Below are positions 1 through 12,931 of a stretch of DNA of 64,000 bases, piece after piece (position 1 is the first letter of the stretch; every line of letters starts with the position of its first letter). The notes under the pieces were generated by a model that saw nothing but the letters and a program-made list of their open reading frames with translations, made no database searches and was not told the DNA's origin. Source of the DNA: Larix kaempferi (taxonomy: Eukaryota > Streptophyta > Pinopsida > Pinales > Pinaceae); assembly GCA_027924585.1 (NCBI GenBank), contig BSBM01000372.1, positions 29,320,001-29,384,000 on the forward strand, written 5' to 3'. Both the position numbers and the translations under genes were made by a program.

Positions 1-504
1 CTACAGTCAGTTCCCTATTTTATAGGAACCTACTGAGTGTTCCAATGTATTCCACCTGAGTTAGTTGACTCTTGTGGGGGGTTAGAGCTCTGGATGCCAC
101 TGATTGTGGCCTCATGCGCCCTTTTATGACTGGCATGCATGAAAAACTCACTATTGCGCCCTCCTCAGTCAGTTAACCGATTATGTCTTTAGTTAGGTAA
201 GTTTAGGTTCAGTTTAGTTGAGTTTGAGTCTTCCAGAGCACTCCAGTGGTGATAATCCCTATGCAAGACCAAATGAGGTTTGAATTCTCCTGTATGATTT
301 GAATTCTCTCCATTTTAACATCATTGTTCATTATACTGATTATTGGAACATGTGACATTATTCTGCTCCTATCTGAGTTCTGCTGCATAATTATTCTTTT
401 GCTCTTTTTTACTAAAATTTTCACTCTTATTCAACTTTTCTACTCATTCTTTCTTTGTAAGGTATCCATCAGCTCTTAGATATGCCATGACATAGAATTT
501 CACA
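1..504 (+). repeat. Probable 5' LTR remnant of an old Copia element
   Basis: The segment ends in ACA directly before a Copia-type primer binding site at 505. It is T-rich towards its 3' end, as LTR ends often are. The LTR start (TG) cannot be placed and may be left of the window. No second copy of this LTR was recognised. Confidence 0.5.
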
Positions 505-516
505 TGGTATCAGAGC
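505..516 (+). other. Primer binding site (initiator Met tRNA)
   Basis: TGGTATCAGAGC is the standard plant Copia primer binding site. It sits 1 nt after the ACA that ends the LTR remnant and about 265 bp before the gag start. Confidence 0.75.
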
Positions 517-779
517 CATTTGAGTGAATAGGTTGAGCAGCTGCTTTCGGTAGTGCACCAGAAGCCTCTCGATTTCCATAGCAAATCCTGGTGCCATTGC
601 ATTGAATTCATTTGAGAAATCCAATGAGGTCTATCAAGGTGTGAAGGATCCGGATAAAAGTGCCTACTGTCTTAAAGCAATGCTCAGTAGTAGTCTACCT
701 TTTTTGCAGGTTATTCAAAGTTTTTGAGTGTTGCAGCAGTTACAACAGTTTTCACGTTGTATTCGCTCCAGCAGTTGTA

Positions 780-1448
780 ATGGACAATTCAAACTCTCCT
801 CTCTCTCCTAGGATCCTGAGACCCTTCAATTACCTTGATTGGAGGGATGATATGCAGATGGTATTGCGCAACAAATCACTGTACAGGGTGACAATGGGGA
901 AGTATCCCGAACCAACATCAACTGTGGAGAAAACCAAGTATCCGAATAGATTGGATGAAGAATTTGGTTTCATGTGTATTCATATTTCCAGAGATCTACT
1001 CTTCCACATCGAAGGATTGAAGACTCCAAGAGATTTATTGTTGAATTTAGAGACCCTCTTCGACAAACAAGATGAGCTAAGAGGCCATATTCTAGAAAAT
1101 GAGTGGATTGCTCTACAACCGAGCATTTTTGAGACCATTTAGCAGTTCTTTTCAAAATTCAAATATCTGGTTATGCAATGAAAGTAGTGCGGCATTGAGA
1201 AGAAGGATGAGCAACTGGTGCTATCCATTCTGAGCAAGCTAGGTCATGAGTTCTCCATCTTTGTCTCTACCTTCCATTCTGGGCGAATTTCAATCCCTGG
1301 TTGGAAGATTCCTTCCTTAGATGTTTTCACTGAATCTCTCATCCAAGAACAAGATAAGTTGATCCAGATGGGTGCCTTGAAGGCCTCCAAAGATCAACCT
1401 CTTATGGATGGAGAAGCAAAAAGTGTGAATGGGAAGGTGTTACAATAG
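780..1448 (+). pseudogene. Copia gag remnant (UBN2-like)
   Basis: The frame from the ATG at 780 reads FNYLDWRDDMQMVLRN and KQDELRGHILENE, then stops at 1141. In-frame similarity continues past that stop (FFSKFKYLVMQ, CGIEKKDEQLVLSILSKLG, QEQDKLIQMGALKASKDQ) up to 1448. This is the capsid-like gag domain of plant Copia elements. At least three stops interrupt it. The protein start at 660 given by a longer open frame is unlikely, because the first 40 residues do not look like gag. No zinc knuckle or pol follows. Confidence 0.75.
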
Positions 1449-3640
1449 AATGAATTCGATACATTGTTTTCTGCTAATTCTTCTCAATAATAACAGTGTG
1501 AAATTGTGAGGTTTGTTCAAGCTCAGTGATCTATCCCTGTGGAATTTCACATCTTTAAGCCCTTTTTGTTGGGAAGCTTTATGGCAGCTTGTTGTCACCC
1601 TTGAAAATGGCACTTGTTTGCATTTTGTCTAACTGTTGGGTAATCCACTTGCCTCCGAGTTATGCCAATTTCATGGGTCATCCTACTCCTTTGGTCTATC
1701 CGAAGAATGCCGTGGTCATTGTCGCATTATGTTTTGGTGTTTATCTCGTTGAGTCAATGCTTCCAAGTCGTTTGTCGTGCCATCCAATGTTAAAGGGACG
1801 TTAATCTGATTCATCCCTTTTACAATACTATCAACCTTAATACTTGTGTTAGTCTATGCTCATTTGATCCATCAATTCACTTTCCTGTGTCGATTTTGTG
1901 TCGATGATGTGGAATATATCATGGCCCTCCTTCGATGAGTCTATTCCTATCGACTCCAACACATCATCCAGGAATTAGAATTAGAAACCATTTAGTACCT
2001 TGGAACCTGCATGCCTCAATGGCGGGTTTCCTCACTTTCAACAATAGGTTTACATCATTGACCTCTCATCAGATGATTCCACGAGTGTTTGACTTCAGCT
2101 CATCTATTGCCATTCGTTGGAATGCACTAGGGAGTCATTGTCATTATTGGTGATTTCCCTCACACTTGTTAACAGTATACATTAATGGTCGGTAATCAAG
2201 TGGTTTTACCATGTTTGACTTCAATACCTTTATTCACATAGCTAGAATCATATCGTTTCGGGATCGGGTTGAAGACCTTGGGGACTCTTTGTTGGGCTTC
2301 AATCTACTAATGCAGATCAAACCTTAAGTTTATGTCAATCCGGGTTGGTAGACTTAGAGGCATATCCAAGTATAAGGACTCAAAGATAGACTTGTCTTGG
2401 AAATCTAGTTTATCTATGAAATAAACCTATTAACAAACTAAGTTACTGTGATTTGAAAACACAAAAATTCCCTTACAGGAACAACTTCATTTGATATTTC
2501 ATTTACACATCAGTTTATATGTGAAAGCTTCTGAGATGATAAAAAAACAATTACAAAGTAATCCTAACCCTAAAACATGAATTATAAAACTCTGCCTATT
2601 ATCCCAGCATTGAATAAGCAATCAAACATTAATTCCCTTTACAGGAAAGCATTCGTAATGTGTAATTGTTTTTAATACTCCATCGATGAACAGTCAAGCA
2701 ATGCACAGTAAGGTGAGATCAGTCTCCAGCGTATAATCAATGAGATAATAGAGCTTTATAAAACTGATTGAAAACTAGTCTAACTCGTTCTGCAATAAGA
2801 AAATCGAATCCTACAGGAATTAAAACATACCACTGGCAACAATCAAATCGTTTGCAGCAATTCAATAGTTCATTGGCAAATAAAATGGGTGTGCAGACTC
2901 GACAGAGGGGGCCCTCCAATGCCTCGTTCACACACGCAATTGAAGAATCACATAACTTAAACTTTAAATATATTCACCATAAAATCGATCATACACAGTA
3001 ATAGAATAACGCGGTCTAGAACAGTATGCGTTTTCAGTCTCCCATCGTGATCATCCTCTCCTCTGTTTTATGAAGTACTTATACAAATTCTTGAAAACTA
3101 GAAATGCTATTAACCTGGAACTAATTAATGAAACATAGTCCTCGAGATCCTCTATCAGATCTATGAAAATCAACAAAATCGGAACTGCCCTGCTTTTGTG
3201 CTGAGTGGTAGCACAGGTGGTCATCTTTGACCGACTTTGACTTGACACCTATGAGAGCCACATCATCTATTCGTTGGAAGTTCATCCATCCTTGGACACT
3301 GAGGATCTTTTCTCCATCTTTCAGTTCACGCCTAGCTGGCCTGCAAGTGTTCAACCTTGGAGACATTACGGGAAGTTAGCACATCCTGTAATCTTGAAAA
3401 ATCTTAATTTAAATGCCTTAAAAATCCCATAATTCACTTATTAAGAAGCAACGACATTTATACCTTTGACCAAGGTTTTGTGGATAAAATTAAGGTTTTA
3501 TGGATCGAGTATGAAGGTTTATGGAGGAAACTGGAAAATATTTGGATGGCAAAGTAGGTGAAAAATGGTGCCCAACACTCTTGTTATGCATTTTACCCAG
3601 GTTGCAATGTATATTTTTTTAGTAGGTTCCTACATGGACA
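1449..3640. other. No gene recognised; degraded repetitive DNA
   Basis: Only short, stop-rich open frames occur here and none resembles a known domain. It may be decayed interior of the Copia element whose gag precedes it, but no integrase or RT motif could be read. Confidence 0.4.
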
Positions 3641-5440
3641 TCATGTTGGTATTGATACGTATACTATGATGATCAAGGTTGTCATTGATGACAACACATT
3701 AATGACAAAGGTTGAAGTGATGACATAGCAAGCAAGCAAAGGACAATGAAATGACAAATAATGATGACATGGCATGAAGAACTTTGGATGTGGGAATTGG
3801 ATCCATTGGAACACCTAATGAGCCAAATGACCCATTATGTGGTCATTTGTGTCTTAATGGGGTCATGAAGCCTCTTGCTTGATGAAGAAGCCTTGAAGAA
3901 GTTCTTGAACCCACACTTAGTGGCTTAATGGTCCTTGTACTCTTGAAGGAATGGTGAAGATGATGTGTGTGTTGATGGGGTATTGAAACCCTTGGATATG
4001 GTCATACTTGTCATAGTATGAGCCCTTTGTACCATGACGGCATGCTCATGGAGTTCTTGTAGTCTTCTTGCACTTAATGACCACGTATGTATTCTTGTAG
4101 CCTATGGTGATTATGCATGATGATTAACTAACTATGCTTGAAGCCTTGACATGGCTTAAAACAATTGAAGAAGCCCTTAAAAGTCTTGACATGGCAGCCT
4201 TTGTCAACAAACACACAAATTGCGTATGGTGTTTGGAACACTTATGGCATTGAAGCTCTTACATGTTTACTATGATGATGATGAGGCATTGTTAATAATA
4301 TTACATGGTAGCCCAGTCAAAGGAATTTCATTATCTTTGAAATTCAATTTTACAAGGAATTCGGGCCAGTTAAAATTGGGTTCAAACTGATATTAATTTT
4401 TATTATTAAAAAAAAACCCAAGCAGGTCGGCTCCCAAATTTGTGAAACAAAAAATAAATTTAAATAAAATCTGCAAGTCGGCTCAGTAAAAATATTTCAT
4501 AAAAACTGAGTATAAATAAAAGAAAACTTGCCTTATTTATGATGAGTTCGTGGAGGATAGATGGAGCTCTAATTTCAGTGGTTTGAGGAGAATTTCAGGG
4601 GCTGCAGTAGCAACTACAGATGAGCAGTCAAGTTTTTATTTTTATTTTTATTTTTGTTCACCTCATGAATTCAGGCTTCATTAGGGAATCACCGTGGCAG
4701 AAGTTTTGGTGTTTTGGAAGACTGAAATCATGACAGTTACAGTAACTGGGGCAACATTGTTTTGACAACTATGATGATAATGGCCAAATGATAGAAACGG
4801 TAAAAGGGTGTCACAACTGAGCAAGATCAGAACTCAGAAGAGCCATAGTGAACATAAATTCGGTTTGCTCAGAACTCAGGCTATTGTCCAATAATCTGCA
4901 TACACAGAACTAAGCTCAGTACACAGAACAATGCTCAGTACACAGAACTATGATCATACACAGTGATGACAAATGACATGGATAGACTTGATTGACATGA
5001 CATGACAAATGGATAATGTGACAGTGACAATTAATATTTGGACAGTGACTTGATTGACATGACTAGGTTAAATTGATGAAATGTGATGTAACAATATCTA
5101 TATGTAATACAAGCTGGGCCTTGTACTATTTTTCTTAGTTGGATCTAAGAAAAGACCAAGCTGAGTCTTGGAATAGAAGTTGATGCTTCTCAATCAGTTG
5201 TAGTTGATGAAACCTTACGGTTGTAGCCGATTGAATCAAATATAAAAGGATTACAAAGTTTATATTGTGATGTGTCTCTAATGGTGTGAATTGATATTAT
5301 GAATGGCATGTTTAAATTTGATGAATGATGATGTATAACTTATTGTAAATGATGAACTCTGAACTGATATTGTTAAATGATCTTTGATTAAGTATTGAAG
5401 AAGTTGAAATTTGTAAAAGTGTTGGTACATTGATTCACCC
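3641..5440 (+). repeat. LTR-like repeat related to 53255-55437
   Basis: The segment starts near a TGTTG and runs through a stretch rich in 'gaagcc', 'cttgaag' and 'gacatgg' words. It is followed by a 'ggtcggctc' block and then a block about aattTCAG and GCAGTAGC. The same order of blocks occurs at 53255-55437, so the two look like diverged copies of one long, non-coding LTR-type repeat. The boundaries are approximate. Confidence 0.4.
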
Positions 5441-8400
5441 CCCCTATCAGTGTACCATTGTGTCCAACATACTATCACACAGATCCAGTTTGTATTGGTC
5501 CATGCCTGTGTCATTATTACATCATGGATATACTTTGTATTCTTGTAGCCATGATCTTTTCGAGTCACTTAGATACAAATCCACATTGTATGTCGGTGGC
5601 TGTATCCTGAGACAATACTGTCATGGATCTACAATGTATTGGTCGGAAACCATGCTTTGAGTCATTTTGTTCCGAGCATGGGTATGCCTACCTCGGGGAT
5701 GATGTGGATGTATTTTTTGAAATTTGTTTTGCAGCTTCTTTTCGGCTCTCTTCCAGACACCCTTTTTTGAACCTATGTTTGATAAAGTGTTTTAGCCATC
5801 AGATTCTTTCTGACCTCACACTTAAGGGGGCACCTGTTACACCTAAAAAATGTCACCTTCATGTACTGTTATGAGTTTTTATGTTTTATCACCATGAAAG
5901 ACACGATTCTAATATTCCCAAAGAGTGTTAGGACCCTCCATCTTGCATTTGGTCCACTCCCTAACCATATTTGGGAGGAAATCCAATGACTTGGAGGTCG
6001 AAATTCCTTTATCCAAACCACTTTTGGAGCCTTCTATGAGAAGTATTGCCTTATCTCCTTTGCCTAGGGAGCGATAAAAACCAGAGCTCAGTGTTAGGGG
6101 AGGGATAAATCCCTTTTTTATCACCCGGTGTCCCTCTTTAGGGGAGCGATCCTGTGGTTCAACTAACTTGGCATGAATTTAGGACCAAGATTTGAGCATA
6201 ATTTTGGGTGGATAACCCTATCCTTTGAAGATCATCTCCATTTCCATTCGAGGTAACTTCAATCTCCATGGATCCAAGATATCCTCTCTTGATCCTATCA
6301 TTTCTCCCAAGTAGTTTAAAGCCCCCAACTCCTATAAAATGAGGCTCATACTTTGTCTCACAACTATGAAAAAAGCTTGAAGAGGTGGTCCTTATGGTCT
6401 TGTGGTTCTCAAACGAGGGTTTGGAAGGGAAGCTTGAAGGACATGCTACTATAAAGTTAGGTATATGGTTGTACTTGTTCATTATAGATCTCCTTTTAAT
6501 AAGAACTTAGCCCATTTCTCCCATTCTTGTACTCAATGGCATGTATGTTTACTTTGTCTCATTCAAAGTAAATATACCTTTTTATGCTTAACAGTGCTTT
6601 GTGGAAGGAAGTCTTGTGTTGTTCTTGCAAGGTTCTGCTAGCTTAGGAGCTTTGGAGATCAAGTTCAAAGGTTGGATCAACGAGGAAAAACATTCGATAA
6701 AAGGTGAATCATCCACCCTTTTCTACCCTCCTCCCTTATGGTCTTGCTGCATGCATAAAAGATAGATCTAGGAGAAAGTTAGTGTCTATTTGTTTCTTTT
6801 CTGTCTTGGATTAGGGAACCTAGGGAACCACTATTTGTCCAAGAGAAATTCTACCTATCCATAGAGATATTTTCTACAACAATTTCATCATCATAGAGGC
6901 TTTGGATGCGTCCTTTTATCATTGGGCATCATTGTTAAAATTTGACCAAAGGTGACTTTTTCAACTTGTTTGACTTGGTCAACATGACCAACCAACAATA
7001 TGTGGTCATCATGCATCACCACGTATCATACTTCATCCTTTGGAGGCCAATTGGACCCCTCCAAGTATGGTTTTCTACTAGTTTGGATTAATAAGCTTTA
7101 ATTTATGGATTTTTTTAAGTTAAGATAAAAAAGCCTAAGTCCAATTTTAATTATTTGGAGCAACTTGATATTGGACATTTCATATTGGTATATGGCATGA
7201 TTTTGATTGGTATGAGGTAACAGAGCAGCAAGGGATCCATCCAAGGCAACTCCCTTGGTGTTTGAGCAAGAATTCATGGAGATCCAATTAATTGAAAAAA
7301 TTAATCAAGTTTCCTAAGTCTTGATTAAAAAAATTGCATGTCTAAAAAGCATATCAATGGGAAGTCTAAAGTTGAAAATAATCACTTGGGTCCTCACGAA
7401 ATGTACTTCTAATGAAAAAGTGATAATCTCCTAGCACCCATCATCATGTTATAACCACTTTCTAGCTTGTCTTTACCAAGGTGGGTGCACTTGGTAAATA
7501 ACTCAGCAAATTGGCACTCTTTTCACTTCCAAATAAGAAAAATGATTGGCATGGGGTCCCACATGAGATTTCAACTCAACAATCAAGCAAGGAAATTGTA
7601 ATTTTTATTATTTAACTTGGGCTTAAAGAGGCAATTCGCCCTCTTAGAAAAAAGTCATTTCTCGCAATTTTGAAAATGTAAAATGTGGTGAATTATCTCA
7701 ACCATTGATTTTGCTTTTCTAGGATTTAATCTTAGCCCTCGATCCTCATGATTAGGGATTTGGCTTCTCTCTTCTTCTATAACATGGAGAAGCAAACTCA
7801 TTGTACGGACCTTTGGAGAACTCTTGCTACAACAATACAAAAACTATTGCACTTCAATTTCTCTTGGTCTCTAGTGTATTTGGGTTTGGATTTCTACTTT
7901 TTATTTCTCTCATTGTCATAGTAGGTGATGGTAAACAAAGATTGAGGTAACATTGTTTCAATTTACAGTGAATGCAAAGCTCTAGGATTGAAAAATACAC
8001 CCCACGGGGTTTAGTGGGCAAATCACTTGAGGAAAAACCATTGCATTTTCCTTGTTTTCTTTTTAGTATTTGCTTAGTTATTATTTTCTAGATTGGCACC
8101 CTAGGTACCTTCACTCTAAATTTGAAATCCAATCTCATCTAATTTTAGCTTGGGGGCTAGGCATTGGTCACCTCTAGTTAATTTTCGGTCTAGCTATTAA
8201 TTTCTAGTGTTTAGGGGCATTTTATGTTTGTTGTAGATGTTATTTCAGATCGCAAACTTTTAAAACAACAAGCAATATACAAGCTAAGACACTCATTACA
8301 CACATTCCAACATTCATACTCACTCTCTACATTCATATTTAGGCCATACACACGCTTAACAACAATAAATTTGAACCTAACCAAGCTGGTAATTCAACAA

Positions 8401-8640
8401 TCTCAACCTATAGAAATCTGTAGTGGCTTCCACCTTTGATCATAAGCAAAATAATTAACCCAATTGTCTTTAACATAATTTTTCAATCATTTACTATCAT
8501 AGGACAACCCACTGTTTTCATTGTTTGTTTGCTTATTTTGGTCACTAGCATCCATCCAGTAGCTTGTTATTTATTATAGATCCTTTAGGCTACTTTATCC
8601 TTGATTTTGGGGCCATCTAACATGCTTATTTCCAAACCCC
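5441..8640. other. No gene recognised; intergenic or decayed repeats
   Basis: The open frames are short and give no domain. Parts around 6480-6800 and 7900-8160 have the pyrimidine-rich look of LTR 3' regions but match nothing firmly in the window. Confidence 0.35.
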
Positions 8641-8949
8641 TTAGCATTTCCCCAGGGTGCCACAATCATCACTTTGTTGTAATTTACAAGGAACCCTATC
8701 TCAAACAAATCGGTCTTGTGAGTACTGTGGGAAAGCTGGTTTACTGGTAAGTACACGAAAAAGCTCGACTAGGGACACCTCCCGTGGTTACTCTGAGTCT
8801 ACATTTGGTGGATTCAAGAGACCTAAAGAGGGGACCCTGTCCATGTGACACTTTGGGGCAGTGTCCTGAGGTTCCACCGATTTGGTAGCCGATTATTCCT
8901 TGCAATCCCTAGGCTTCTAAATCACGTGACAACAAAAACCTTTATAGAA

Positions 8950-10520
8950 TGGGGTTGTAAAGAGGAAGAACATTTCGATTATAGAGACAACAAATGCCAC
9001 GATTCATGAACTAGAATTTCCATGTTTCTTTCAACAAAGGCATGCATCTGTGTTGTTTACATTTCGTACATGTGTCCTTATAGGGTGTTGAAGGACAAGA
9101 CTCCAAAGAAATATTTCACAACAAAGGAACTAGAATGTTTCCCATTTTCAAGTATTTGGGAGCCTTATCTACATTTATGTTCTAGAGGAGGAAAAAGCCT
9201 TAACACTCCAACATGAAGGGTATTCTTGTTGGCTACATTGAATCCTTCGAGGTTGACATGCTCTATATTCCATCACAACAAAGGATAGTAGTGAGATGAG
9301 ACATGAAGTTTGATGAGGATGACTGGTCCTCCAAGAGAATTCAAAAAAGGTAGAGGAGGAGATAAGCTTGCTATCCCAAGTGTTGATCAACATAAATCAA
9401 ATATTTTCATATTCAAGTTAGCAAGGCTTCGGAGATGGATTTGATGCATTTTTACCTTCTAGTGCAACCAGGGAGACTAGATGGATTACCTAGAGTTTAT
9501 AGGAGGCACAAGAGCATGTTGGAGCTCCAAATACTTCTTTTCGAGTGAGTCATCCTTGTAAGAATTTTCCCAATTATGTTGCACCAATGTTCTCCATCAT
9601 GGATGCAGAGCCTTTTAGTTTTGAGGAAAACTTAGAGCAGGTGTTGTGAGATGCCATGGCAGATAAGTATCGCTTCGTTTTGCAAAATGATGTTTGGGAG
9701 ATTTATATGAGACGAGGGGAAGTCAGTGATTGATTCCAAGTGGTTCTACAAGGTGAAGTATACAATTGATAGGAGTGTAGAGAAGTACAATGCCATATTC
9801 ATTGCATGAGGGTTCTCTTAGAGAAAGGGAGTTAACTATGCCAATACCTTTTCCCCAGTTGTTAGATACATTTCTATCAAGATACTTATATTTGTTGCAC
9901 CTTATTTCAATTGGCCTTTATATTAGATGGGTGTAAAGACATGTATGAATGGTAAGATAGAGGAAGGAATGTATATCAATTGACAAAGGGTTTTGAGGTA
10001 CATGGGTGGGATACCCATGTATGCAATTTGAAGGCCCTACATAAGCTAAAGCAAGGACCATATGCTTAGTAGTCATGAATTTGAAATTTTTTTGAATTTG
10101 GGCTTTACCATAATCTTTGCAGATCCCAAATTTTCTTACCTGTTTGATATATCTGATTTATTAGTTTTAGTCCTATATGTGAATGACCCAATCCTTACAG
10201 GTTGCAATGAGAAGCTCATAGCATGGTGCATGGTGGAGTTGGCCTTCGAGTTTGATATGAAGAACATCGACCTAATGCAATATTTCTTGGGTCTTGAGGT
10301 GTGGCTAGGTATAGGTGAAGTCTTCCTCAATCAAGGGAGGTACATAGTAGAGATTACGAAGATGTTGATAGTGCATTCATATTCAAATTTGTGGAACTTT
10401 CAGTGTACAGGGAGTTGACAGGTTCCCTTATTGATTTAGTGAATACTCGACTTGATGTTTGCTTTGCAATGAATTCATTGAGCTAAGATAAGATTGAATG
10501 GATTATTGCGAAGCACCTTA
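8950..10520 (+). pseudogene. Copia integrase C-terminal part and reverse transcriptase remnant
   Basis: Across several frames one reads the end of the integrase core (LKDKTPKKYFTTKE), the GYIESFEVDMLYIPSQQRIVVR block, and RT blocks: KSVIDSKWFYKVKYTIDRSVEKYNA, NTFSPVVRYISIK, then a 118-residue open frame (10062-10418) with LYVNDPILTG (YVDD box mutated to YVND) and NIDLMQYFLGLEVW. The homology stops near 10520 at WIIAKHL and resumes at 12932, on the far side of an inserted element. Many stops and frameshifts make it a dead copy. Confidence 0.8.
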
Positions 10521-10529
10521 TTGTAGGAG

Positions 10530-10765
10530 TAGAAGAAGCATGAAGCTCTAGATAGGGTTACATCACTGAACCCATGAGAACTCAATATCACATAACACAA
10601 TATTATTATTATTCAACAGTACAACCTTACATTGAGGATCCTCACTCTTATAAAGAACTTGAGAGACCAAAAACTTAAATGATTAAAAACCCAATGCAAA
10701 GACCCGAATTTTAACCTAAAATCACTTTGGTGACTTTATTACATTTGTACCCTTATATCTTAACA
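10530..10765 (-). repeat. 3' LTR of the gag-only element
   Basis: It matches 12710-12931 from TAGAAGAA through ATCTTAACA. On the minus strand it begins TGTTAAGATATAAGG directly after the polypurine tract. Confidence 0.8.
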
Positions 10766-10776
10766 CCCCCCCCATA
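10766..10776 (-). other. Polypurine tract of the gag-only element
   Basis: A run of C on the plus strand, followed by ATA, reads as a G-run on the minus strand immediately before the 3' LTR start TGTTAAG. Confidence 0.65.
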
Positions 10777-11308
10777 AGGCTTACAATGTTGATATCAAAT
10801 GCATATACTGAAAAACACATAAACTAAAAAAAAAGAAAAAAGAAAGGTAGACACTCTTCAAAAGCTTCTTCTCTAAAGGTAGTTCCTGAACCAAGTTGAG
10901 CTCCATCAAGCTGCCTCGTAACCCTTAGAAAGGTATAGTTTCCAAGTTGAATTCTTGAGTTATCGGATTCCACTCCCAGACTCCCAAATCACAAATCTTC
11001 TAAATTCAATTACCGGAAAACAATCCACATACATGTCACGCAATCTCACTAGTAGACTGCAATCCAAATGCAGGTCTCTAAAATTAATGAGGGATCATTC
11101 CCTAGAGTCACAACTGCTGAACTATCGGGGCAACCATCCATACTGATCTATTAATTGATCCCTTCATGTCTTCAAAGCACTAGCTTCCTAAAATACATAA
11201 AAGGGCCTTTCTTCTGCAATTTCTTCATCACTGTCAGCATCAAGGGGTTCTTCAATCAAATATGAACTAACTATATATTGTTTATCTTTGACCTTTTCCT
11301 TAAGAGCG

Positions 11309-12115
11309 TCATTGGCTCACTCTATACAGTTCCAAGCTATATGACCCAATTTCTTGCAATAGTGACATTCTATTTCTTCTTTGTCTTTCCCTGAAAATTG
11401 TTTCTTGCATAGAGTGCAAGTTCTGGTGAAATATCTCCTTTTGTTTACTTGAAGTAGTTCTCTTTTCTTTTGCTAGTAATGTTGAAATCATTTCATCCAG
11501 GCTTTGTGAAGGTAGATGAATCGGGGTAAAGGTAACACTACTGTACTTAGGCAGCAAACTATTCAGGAGAATAGCTTTGGCATCCTCCGCAGCAACTACT
11601 GCATTGACTTCTGTAAGTTGTCTAATAATAGATCTTAGATTGTTGACGTGGCTTGACATGGTGGCTTCTGCTAGCATCTTAAAGCTGAACAATTGTAATT
11701 TTAGGGAAAATTTTGCATTCACCGCTGTAAGTTGTCTAATAATAGATCTTAGATTGTTGACGTGGCTTGACATGGTGGCTTCTGCTAGCATCTTAAAGCT
11801 GAACAATTGTAATTTTAGGGAAAATTTTGCATTCACCGCGGGTGCTCCAGACAATTTATTTAAACTGTTCTATATATCCTTGGGAGATTTATCCAGATCT
11901 ACATGATGTAGCTCTGAGTTTGAGAGGGCAAGGCCAATAATGGCTTTTCCCCTATCATCTCTGCTCTGCCCTTTTACTAACTTGCTCGGATCCTTAGATG
12001 ATGGTTCCGTTCCTTTAACAATATCCCACAAGTTCTTTTTCATTAACTGCATTTGGATTTTTACTTTCCAGGTATGGAAATTGAACCCTGAATATGTTTC
12101 TAACAAGACTTCCAT
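11309..12115 (-). pseudogene. Copia-type gag with zinc knuckle and an internal 38-residue duplication
   Basis: From the ATG at 12115 the minus strand reads MEVLLETYSGFNFHTWKVK and LWDIVKGTEP, which are plant Copia gag N-terminal blocks. It stops at 11870 and the same gag continues in the 11854-11309 frame (LSGAPAVNAKFSLKLQLFSF). A 38-residue block beginning AVNAKFSLKLQL is present twice in exact tandem (11838-11725 and 11724-11611). A CCHC knuckle (CHYCKKLGHIAWNC) lies near 11365-11320 in a shifted frame, so at least one frameshift is present. No protease, integrase or RT follows. The opposite-strand frame at 11577-11906 is a shadow. Confidence 0.8.
11611..11838. repeat. 114 bp perfect tandem duplication inside gag
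   Basis: Units 11611-11724 and 11725-11838 are identical by eye. The period is 38 codons, so the reading frame is kept across it. Confidence 0.9.
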
Positions 12116-12660
12116 TGAAAACAGGACTCAATGCAAACTCTTCTGGAAAAATGACAAGAAATGATACACAAAACAAAACAAATTCCATCTGCCTCTGCTC
12201 ACGATGATCTAGCTGAAATGTTCCTAGAAAAATGCTTAAAATAAAGCGATTTACCTCTGCTCAAATTTGTTTATTTCAAAATATATTTATGAAGACTGTT
12301 GGAAGAATGTGGTTCCCTCAACGACGATGATTCGAAATGATGGGCTTAACGTCGGAGGACTGTGGCGGCTGTTGATGGCGGCTTGCTGTAGACGGCGACG
12401 GCTAAAACAATTGAAAGGTGGCTTAAAAAAATCATGGGTGGCTGCTATAAACTCACGGGCGGTTGTAACGTCGTGGATGATTGCTAATAAATGGCAACGT
12501 GTGGCGACTGACAAAGATAAAAACGGTGGCTGAAAAAAATAAATGGCGGTTGTAAGCAATGAACGACGACTCCCTTAAAAAAATTGCAACTAAAGAAATT
12601 GAATCGGTGGCATATTTCAATCCAGTGGCTCAATAAAAACAATGATGGACGACTACATAA

Positions 12661-12718
12661 TGCTCTGATACCATATTCCATAGAAGAAATGCTCTGATAC
12701 CATATTCCATAGAAGAAA
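12661..12718 (-). repeat. 29 bp tandem duplication carrying two copies of the primer binding site
   Basis: The 29 bp unit begins TGCTCTGATACCATATTCCA, the complement of a primer binding site (TGGTATCAGAGC), and contains the first bases of the LTR. It is repeated exactly at 12661-12689 and 12690-12718. Confidence 0.85.
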
Positions 12719-12931
12719 CATGAAGCTCTAGATAGGGTTACGTCACCGAAGCCATAAGAGCTCAATATCACACAACACAATATTATTATTCTTCAGTTAC
12801 ATTGAGGCTCCTCTTATAAAGAGTTTGAGAGACTAAAAACCTAAATGATTAAAAACGTAACACAAAAACCCTAGTTTTAACCTAAAATCACTATGGTGAC
12901 TTTATTACATTTGTAGCCTTATATCTTAACA
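12710..12931 (-). repeat. 5' LTR of the gag-only element
   Basis: It is the partner of 10530-10765 with scattered substitutions and a few small deletions. The minus-strand end joins the primer binding site. Confidence 0.8.

Larger units (their letters stand above)
10530..12931 (-). mobile_element. Gag-only LTR retrotransposon (TR-GAG type) inserted in a Copia remnant
   Basis: Direct repeats of about 230 bp flank a 1.94 kb interior. In minus orientation the order is 5' LTR (12931-12710), primer binding site, leader, gag with a zinc knuckle, no pol, a G-rich polypurine tract (10776-10766) and 3' LTR (10765-10530). The insertion splits the RT/RNase H of the Copia copy at 8950-13437, whose frame resumes after it. 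No convincing target-site duplication was seen (left flank AGGAG, right CATCT), so the ends may be a few bases off or the flanks decayed. It would need enzymes from another element to move. Confidence 0.8.

Noticed and set aside
8657-8848. CEYCGKAGL in a short open frame as a gag zinc knuckle
   Set aside because: The following His and Cys are absent and the frame leads nowhere; the readable Copia similarity begins only near 8950.
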